DNA of 36,241 bases. Source: Candidatus Omnitrophota bacterium (lineage in GTDB: Bacteria > Omnitrophota > Gorgyraeia > Gygaellales > Profunditerraquicolaceae). Below, piece by piece: positions 31,624-36,241 of the stretch. The DNA is taken from NCBI GenBank assembly GCA_025453445.1, contig JALOQJ010000010.1, forward strand, positions 1-36,241, given 5' to 3'. The first letter of the stretch is position 1; the number at the start of each line of letters is the position of its first letter. The translations under genes and the position numbers were made by a program. Under the pieces are notes generated by a model. It was not told the origin of the DNA, did not search any database, and saw only the letters and a list, made by a program, of their open reading frames with translations.

Positions 31624-33327
31624 TTATTCATCCTGCGTAAGCACCAATGGCTCTTTACTCTTCAAATACCTCAAAGCCTCTAAAGCAACATTTTTAAATA
31701 CCGGCGCAGACACCACTCCGCCAAAATAATAAGGATGCGGCTCATCCACTACCACTGCAATGGCAAGCTTAGGATCCTCTGCCGGCGCAAACCCGATAAA
31801 AGAAGCAACAAATTTATTATGTGAATATGCACCGTTGTCTTCTAACTTCTGGGCAGTACCGGTTTTCCCTGCAAAACTCAGGCCCTCAACCTTAGCCATT
31901 CTACCCGTTCCCTCTTCTATAACGCCAATCAGTATTTTTCTAATCCGTGCTGCTGTATCCAAAGAGATTACTTTATTCTTCATCTGAGGAGAAAATGTTT
32001 TAATCGACTCAGCATACCTATCCCTGATTTCTTTTACCACATAAGGCTTCATCAGCTGCCCGCCATTGGCAATCGCAGAAATTGCGCTGACTAATTGCAG
32101 TGCTGTCACTCCTACTTCCTGGCCCATTGGCACTGCCGCAATTGACGTCTTTGACCAAAAACGAGGCTCTTTGATCGAACCGCTGATTTCGCCGGGCAAA
32201 TCCACTCCTGACTTTCCTCCAAAACCAAATAACCTGATATAACGATAAACTTCATTCGCCCCCAACAACTGAGCTATCTTACAGGTGCCGATATTGCTTG
32301 ACTGTTCTATAACCCCGGTAAAAGTAAGCCAACCGTGCGGTTGATGATCATGCAATATATGGTTTGCCACTCTATAAGAGCCGTTTTCACAGAAAAATCT
32401 ATCTTCTTCGGATACTTTTTTTTCATCCAGCGCTGCTGATGCAGTAACGATTTTAAACACAGATCCCGGCTCGAATAAGTCGGTAATTGCCCGGTCGCGC
32501 ATAATTTCTTTTGTGGCATCCCGGTATTCATTTAAGTCAAAACTGGGACGGTTGGCCAAAGCAAGTATCGCGCCGGTATGCGGGTCCATCACAACAATAC
32601 TAGCGCCCTTAGCGTGATTGGATTTAAACGCCTTATCCAGTTCTCTTTCTGCGATATACTGGATAACTTCATCAATAGTCAAAATTAGATCGTAGCCGTC
32701 CTTAGGCAAAACCATCCTATCCCAAAGGTCCAATTTTTTCTGGCGGGCATCACGTAAAAATAAAGCCCAGCCCGGCTCGCCTTTTAAGTATTTATCATAA
32801 TACATTTCAAGGCCGTCTAAGCCCGCATTATCCAGCCCGGCAAAACCAAGAATATGGCTGGCTAAATAACCATTAGGATAACAACGCTTACTCTCTTTAA
32901 CCATACCAATACCTTTAATATTCAATGCTTTTACAGCGTCGGCCTGCTGAGGAGTGATTTTTCTTGCCAGCCAGATAAAAGATTTTTTCCGCGACAACCT
33001 GTCTTTCAGATAAGCATGATCAAGCTGCAGCGCAAAACTAAGTTTTCTGATAATTATTTCTTTATCTTTATCGGATATTTCGTTGGGAGAGGCATAAACT
33101 GAATCTACAGCGATATTAAATGCCTGGGGCCGGAAATTAGAATCATAGATAGTACCTCTGCGCGGCTCTAATTCTACATACAAATTGTGTTGTTTATTGG
33201 CAATATTAGCGAGATAGTTAGAGCGGAAAAACTGGATAAAAATCAGGCGGGCAGCGCAGAATAAAAAGAAAAGGACGAATAATAGAGATACCGCGCCAAA
33301 TCTACGGTAATAATTACGGATATACAC
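31624..33327 (-). CDS. ftsI: Septal penicillin-binding protein FtsI (PBP3)
   Basis: FtsI crosslinks septal peptidoglycan. The 567-residue class B PBP has one N-terminal membrane helix (about 11-33), the pedestal start ELEPRRGTIYDSN near 52-64, and transpeptidase motifs Ser289-x-x-Lys292 (EPGSVFKIV), SSN at 343-345 and KTGT at 488-491. There is no C-terminal PASTA domain, which argues against the Firmicutes SpoVD/PBP2x type. The start is a GTG at 33327, since an in-frame stop lies a short way upstream; no Shine-Dalgarno sequence is visible. It follows the ftsL-like gene after 39 bases and precedes murE, the canonical order. Confidence 0.95.
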   Translation of the reverse strand: MYIRNYYRRFGAVSLLFVLFFLFCAARLIFIQFFRSNYLANIANKQHNLYVELEPRRGTIYDSNFRPQAFNIAVDSVYASPNEISDKDKEIIIRKLSFALQLDHAYLKDRLSRKKSFIWLARKITPQQADAVKALNIKGIGMVKESKRCYPNGYLASHILGFAGLDNAGLDGLEMYYDKYLKGEPGWALFLRDARQKKLDLWDRMVLPKDGYDLILTIDEVIQYIAERELDKAFKSNHAKGASIVVMDPHTGAILALANRPSFDLNEYRDATKEIMRDRAITDLFEPGSVFKIVTASAALDEKKVSEEDRFFCENGSYRVANHILHDHQPHGWLTFTGVIEQSSNIGTCKIAQLLGANEVYRYIRLFGFGGKSGVDLPGEISGSIKEPRFWSKTSIAAVPMGQEVGVTALQLVSAISAIANGGQLMKPYVVKEIRDRYAESIKTFSPQMKNKVISLDTAARIRKILIGVIEEGTGRMAKVEGLSFAGKTGTAQKLEDNGAYSHNKFVASFIGFAPAEDPKLAIAVVVDEPHPYYFGGVVSAPVFKNVALEALRYLKSKEPLVLTQDE

Positions 33328-33366
33328 GAAGTTTATAGGATTGAATCTATTTTAAAGAAGCAGTTC

Positions 33367-33741
33367 CTACGGGTTGATTGTCCTTGCTTCAGCCTGCCTC
33401 TTGATCCCGAAAAGGCGTGAGAATAAATTTTCTTTTTTATATTTATTCCGCGCTAATTTTAAATTTTCCAGCGGCTGCGCCAGCCTTACTAACCTGTAGG
33501 TATCGGGCATCTGATAGTCACGGGCCTGAAAAACTTTATTTCCGATACGGATCAGCGAGGCATTCTTTTCTATATTATATCTCAAGAAAGTATTCTTATC
33601 AAGCAAATCCAAGAAAGATACTTCTTTCTTTTGGCCGACATAAGCCAGCCTAAAGACTTCTGTCTGCTGATAGACATAAAGCAGGCAGCATAAAGTAGCA
33701 ACAGTTGTGACGGACAAAAATTTAGAGAGCCTCATTTTCAT
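33367..33741 (-). CDS. ftsL: FtsL-like small bitopic division protein
   Basis: The call rests on position (rsmH, then this gene, then ftsI) and topology: 124 residues with a short basic tail, one membrane helix (about 8-24, SVTTVATLCCLLYVYQQ) and a soluble outer part with helix-forming text (QKKEVSFLDLLDKNTFLRYNIEK) suited to the FtsL-FtsB coiled coil. FtsL is highly divergent, and no sequence motif proves identity. The C-terminal 35 residues are basic and longer than in many FtsL proteins. Its ATG overlaps the rsmH stop as ATGA. Confidence 0.75.
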   Translation of the reverse strand: MKMRLSKFLSVTTVATLCCLLYVYQQTEVFRLAYVGQKKEVSFLDLLDKNTFLRYNIEKNASLIRIGNKVFQARDYQMPDTYRLVRLAQPLENLKLARNKYKKENLFSRLFGIKRQAEARTINP

Positions 33742-34631
33742 ATTTTCTCCGCTACGCGGAATTTTGCGCTGCGGCTCAAAGGATTGACTCTCACCTCGGA
33801 GTATTCAGGCACAAGAGGCTTGGGCGTAATAATATTAACCAAACCTTCCGCAGCAGCTTTTTTGAAATTTAATTTTACTATCCGGTCCTCAAGGGAATGA
33901 AAAGAAATAACACAGATTCTTCCTCCTTTATTAAGGAGCCCAATGGCCTTATCCAGTGCCGGGTCAAGCACTTCCAATTCCCTGTTTACGGCAATACGCA
34001 CTGCCTGAAAAGTCCGTGTTGCCGGATGAATACGCTGATGCCGGTATCTATAGGGAATGGCTTTAACAATAATATTGGATAATTCCTGTGTCGTGGAAAT
34101 CGGGTGAATCTCTCTTTCCTGCACCAGGAAACGGGCAATACGGTTGTGCCACCTCTCCTGCCCAAAATTCCACAATAACCCGGAAAGCTCATCCTGATTC
34201 AGATTATTTATGAGGTCATAAGCAGAAACATAACTACTCTGATCCATGCGCATATCCAACGGCCCCTCATTCTGAAAACTAAAACCCCGCTCAGGCGACC
34301 TCAACTGATATGAAGAAATACCTAAATCAAATAATATACCGTCTGCTTTTTTAACTTTTAGTTTTTTAAAAATAGTATCCAAATCTGTAAAATTACCATG
34401 CACGAATTCACAATTTGCCCCTGATGCCTGCAATCTTTCTTTTGCCAAGGCAAGTGATTCCTGGTCACGGTCAAGAGCAATTAATTTCCCTTGCGCACCG
34501 ATGCGGCCGGCAATTTCTATACTATGGCCTCCGGTTCCCACCGTAGCATCAACGATTATTTTGCCTTCCGCCAGATTAAGATAATCTATTGCTTCTTGCA
34601 GCATTACAGGTTTATGGTATTCTAGTGCCAC
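33738..34631 (-). CDS. rsmH: 16S rRNA (cytosine1402-N4)-methyltransferase
   Basis: RsmH (MraW) methylates C1402 of 16S rRNA. The 297-residue enzyme has HKPVMLQEAIDYL at the start, the S-adenosylmethionine loop DATVGTGGHS (28-37), LIALDRDQESL near 50-60, DGILFDLGISSYQL near 96, ERGFSFQNEGPLDMRMD near 112-128, a helical insert, and RICVISFHSLEDRIVK near 240-255 with a C-terminal NPLSRSAKFRVAEK. All are family hallmarks. GTG start at 34631, shortly after mraZ. Confidence 0.96.
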   Translation of the reverse strand: MALEYHKPVMLQEAIDYLNLAEGKIIVDATVGTGGHSIEIAGRIGAQGKLIALDRDQESLALAKERLQASGANCEFVHGNFTDLDTIFKKLKVKKADGILFDLGISSYQLRSPERGFSFQNEGPLDMRMDQSSYVSAYDLINNLNQDELSGLLWNFGQERWHNRIARFLVQEREIHPISTTQELSNIIVKAIPYRYRHQRIHPATRTFQAVRIAVNRELEVLDPALDKAIGLLNKGGRICVISFHSLEDRIVKLNFKKAAAEGLVNIITPKPLVPEYSEVRVNPLSRSAKFRVAEKI

Positions 34632-34643
34632 TGTTTCTTTCTA

Positions 34644-35081
34644 TCAGCTATCGATAAGTTTTTCTGCAATCTCTTCAAATGATTTCTGGGAATTTCCGTA
34701 GAAAGCCTGCCACTTATCTTTTGACCAGACCTCTATCCTGTTGGAAACTCCGACGATAATTACATCTTTTTTAATCTCCGCGAAATCCTTCAGATACTGC
34801 GGTAGAAGAATTCTTCCCTGCTTGTCCGGAATAATCTCTACTGCGCCGGAAAAATACAAACGATTGAAAGTACGGGATTCCTGCTTGGTAAACGATACGG
34901 ATTTAAATTTAGTTTCCTGCTGCCGCCATTCCTCCTCGGAAAACATAAACAAACATTTATCTAATCCGCGGGTTAAGAAAAATTTCTCTACGAAATTATT
35001 TTTAGCTGCTTCACGAAATCTGGCAGGCATGATCAGGCGGCCTTTACGGTCTATGGAATGTAAATACTCCCCGTAGAACAT
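34644..35081 (-). CDS. mraZ: Transcriptional regulator MraZ
   Basis: MraZ is the AbrB-fold regulator that binds repeats in front of its own operon. The 145-residue protein has both halves of the tandem fold, each with the DxxGR motif: DRKGRLIMPARFRE near 11-24 and DKQGRILLPQYLKDFA near 85-100. The ATG at 35081 is preceded by AAAGGA, a strong promoter and three matching operator repeats. Its final codons and stop lie in a single GATAGCTGATAG stretch, which resembles one heptamer of the repeat family seen elsewhere but is too short to be sure. Confidence 0.96.
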   Translation of the reverse strand: MFYGEYLHSIDRKGRLIMPARFREAAKNNFVEKFFLTRGLDKCLFMFSEEEWRQQETKFKSVSFTKQESRTFNRLYFSGAVEIIPDKQGRILLPQYLKDFAEIKKDVIIVGVSNRIEVWSKDKWQAFYGNSQKSFEEIAEKLIDS

Positions 35082-35097
35082 GGGATTGCTGTCCTTT

Positions 35098-35122
35098 CCA
35101 CTTTACTCCACTATTAACCACT
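35098..35122 (-). promoter_or_regulatory. MraZ operator: three AGTGG repeats at 10-bp spacing
   Basis: On the minus strand AGTGG occurs three times, at 35118-35122, 35108-35112 and 35098-35102, each ten bases apart with 5-base spacers. It lies between the promoter and the mraZ start codon. Known MraZ sites are short GTG/TGG repeats with this period, so autorepression of the dcw operon is likely. The last repeat sits just before the AAAGGA ribosome site. Confidence 0.8.
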
Positions 35123-35132
35123 TAATATGCAA

Positions 35133-35161
35133 AGTATAGCCAAATCCACCCCCTTTGTCAA
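35133..35161 (-). promoter_or_regulatory. Sigma70-type promoter of the dcw operon
   Basis: A perfect TTGACA (35156-35161), a 17-base spacer and TATACT (35133-35138) on the minus strand. The predicted start of transcription near 35126 places the MraZ repeats in the first 30 transcribed bases. Confidence 0.85.
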
Positions 35162-35221
35162 GTAAAATATTTTCCTAAGTTGAATAAATACAACGATTAG
35201 TGGGTATTTAGCGCAATAACG

Positions 35222-36151
35222 CTATATCTTGTGGCAAGAACCCGGGGAGGAGAATAACCGTTTTGCAGAAATTATGTCTTTTTTGATTTGAGCAGCCAGA
35301 ATGCCTTGCGAAGAGAATTTTCTCTGAGATCTCAAAAACTTGACGAATTGTATTTCCAAATAAGCACCGTATATATTTTTATTAAAATTAAAAATATGAG
35401 TTTCGATATGCTGAATTTTTTGCTGATTAAAAGTAGGCTTATGGCCGATAGAACAGGCGCCAAAATATTTTTTTTGCTTATAAATAATTTTTACTGCATA
35501 CACGCCCGGCGGAGGCAATACCTCATGGTGCGGATCGATATTTGCCGTGGGAAAACCCAGTTTTCTTGCCAGCGAAGCGCCTTTAACAACTGTGCCCAAA
35601 ATACATACCGGATGCTTCAGCAGCCTCTCCGCTTCTTTAATCTTGCCTTTTTTAATTAATCTACGGATATAAGTACTGCTAATTGGCTGATGTTTTATTT
35701 TAATCACATGAAAGGCTTTTAATTTAAAACCACAGGCCGTCGATAATTCTTTTAAAAGGCGGTAATCGCCTTTTGCTCCGTAGCCAAAGTTAAAATTCTT
35801 TCCGATAAAAATATATTCCGCCCCGATCTTGGCTGCTAAAATATTTTTTACGAAATCCTCTGCCCGTATTCGCGCAAACTTCTTATTAAAACGAATTACC
35901 ACACAAACATTAATACCGGATGCAGCAATTAATTTCAGGCGGTGCGCCAATGAATACAAGCTCTCTTCTTTCTGCGGATGCGGATCAAAGGTAACCAGAA
36001 TGCTTGTACCTTTTATCTCGTGTGCCTTCTGAACAGTTGAGCGCAAAATCTCCCGATGCGCCAAATGCACCCCATCAAACACCCCCAACACCACAACAGG
36101 CTTCTTAAATTTCTTAAAATGTCTTAATCCATAAAATATTTGCATAGTCAT
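35222..36151 (-). CDS. ribF: Bifunctional riboflavin kinase/FAD synthetase
   Basis: RibF phosphorylates riboflavin to FMN and adenylates it to FAD. The 309-residue protein has the N-terminal nucleotidyltransferase domain with VLGVFDGVHLAHREIL near 20-36 (the HxGH position reads HLAH, Gly to Ala), TFDPHPQKE near 54, KIGAEYIFIGKNFNFGYGAKGD near 108-129 and SSTYIRRLIKKG near 157, then the C-terminal kinase domain with GTVVKGASLARKLGFPTANI near 185-204 and PPGVYAV near 212. The ATG at 36151 lacks a clear ribosome site; a second ATG two codons later (36145) is possible. It is separated from mraZ by 140 bases and reads in the same direction. Confidence 0.94.
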   Translation of the reverse strand: MTMQIFYGLRHFKKFKKPVVVLGVFDGVHLAHREILRSTVQKAHEIKGTSILVTFDPHPQKEESLYSLAHRLKLIAASGINVCVVIRFNKKFARIRAEDFVKNILAAKIGAEYIFIGKNFNFGYGAKGDYRLLKELSTACGFKLKAFHVIKIKHQPISSTYIRRLIKKGKIKEAERLLKHPVCILGTVVKGASLARKLGFPTANIDPHHEVLPPPGVYAVKIIYKQKKYFGACSIGHKPTFNQQKIQHIETHIFNFNKNIYGAYLEIQFVKFLRSQRKFSSQGILAAQIKKDIISAKRLFSSPGSCHKI

Positions 36152-36241
36152 TTATTGAATTTTTAGCGGGTCCTGTCTGCCGATCCACCTCGCCGTCCTC
36201 GCTATTCGCTGCGGGCGGCAAGGTCTTCGTCTCGTCAGCCA
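36152..36241. other. GC-rich segment at the right edge, nature unresolved
   Basis: This 90-base stretch upstream of ribF has much higher GC content than the rest and no ribosome site for ribF. On the minus strand one frame runs from the window edge to a TAA directly before the ribF ATG, and a second is open into ribF. It could be the end of an upstream gene, part of a structured RNA, or a dispersed GC-rich repeat. I cannot decide from what is visible. Confidence 0.3.

Noticed and set aside
34640-34653. A further heptamer array at the mraZ-rsmH junction (TCTATCAGCTATCG)
   Set aside because: Only about two units, without a longer periodic context. It may be a remnant, but chance cannot be excluded.
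36152-36241. 3' end of RNase P RNA, suggested by ACAGGACCCGC near the ribF start
   Set aside because: The conserved 3' core is ACAGAA followed by CCCGGCUUA; here it is ACAGGACCCGC and the rest does not align. The 5' part is outside the window, so no pairing can be shown.

Overview
The window is a dense, AT-rich bacterial segment in which every supported gene lies on the minus strand, so transcription runs from position 36241 towards 1. Nearly all genes build, divide or shape the cell envelope. I recognise about 34 genes and see no tRNA, rRNA, CRISPR array, insertion sequence or gene-free stretch over 300 bases. The gene set (MraZ, MurE with a meso-DAP DNPR motif, Lgt and LspA, MreBCD) and the habit of carrying 7-bp tandem repeats inside genes suggest an uncultivated lineage such as Candidatus Omnitrophota or a relative near the PVC group. 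That placement is inference.

Layout in transcription order. (1) ribF at the right edge. (2) The division and cell wall (dcw) cluster, 35161 to 18265: a consensus promoter and MraZ boxes, then mraZ, rsmH, ftsL-like, ftsI, murE, murF (reading frame broken), mraY, murD, ftsW, murG, a secreted or lipid-anchored MA-type metallopeptidase, murC, murB, ddl, ftsQ, ftsA. ftsZ, normally next, is absent. (3) A second block with its own promoter: yggS, proC, mtnP, ileS, a DksA/TraR zinc-finger gene, lspA, lgt, rluD. Behind another promoter come a membrane-anchored coiled-coil protein and aroA. (4) The elongation operon with a consensus promoter: mreB, mreC, mreD, mrdA, rodA, then a radical SAM protein. 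(5) At the left edge, a truncated HAMP-GAF-GGDEF signalling gene with its own promoter.

Together the genes make UDP-MurNAc-pentapeptide (murB to murF, ddl), convert it to lipid II (mraY, murG), polymerise and crosslink it at septum and side wall (ftsW/ftsI, rodA/mrdA), position those machines (ftsQ, ftsL, ftsA, mreBCD) and mature lipoproteins (lgt, lspA).

The most unusual feature is a set of degenerate heptanucleotide repeats. Three sequence families, often in modules of exactly five units (35 bp), sit inside aroA (two), yggS (two), murE and murF. Two further 63-bp arrays made of opposed halves fill the spacers before the radical SAM gene and ileS. In murF two adjacent arrays of 5 and 4 units leave the gene out of frame by exactly what one extra heptamer would repair. 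Also notable are the missing ftsZ beside a divergent ftsA, the metallopeptidase inside the dcw cluster, and a 34-bp near-perfect palindrome inside aroA.
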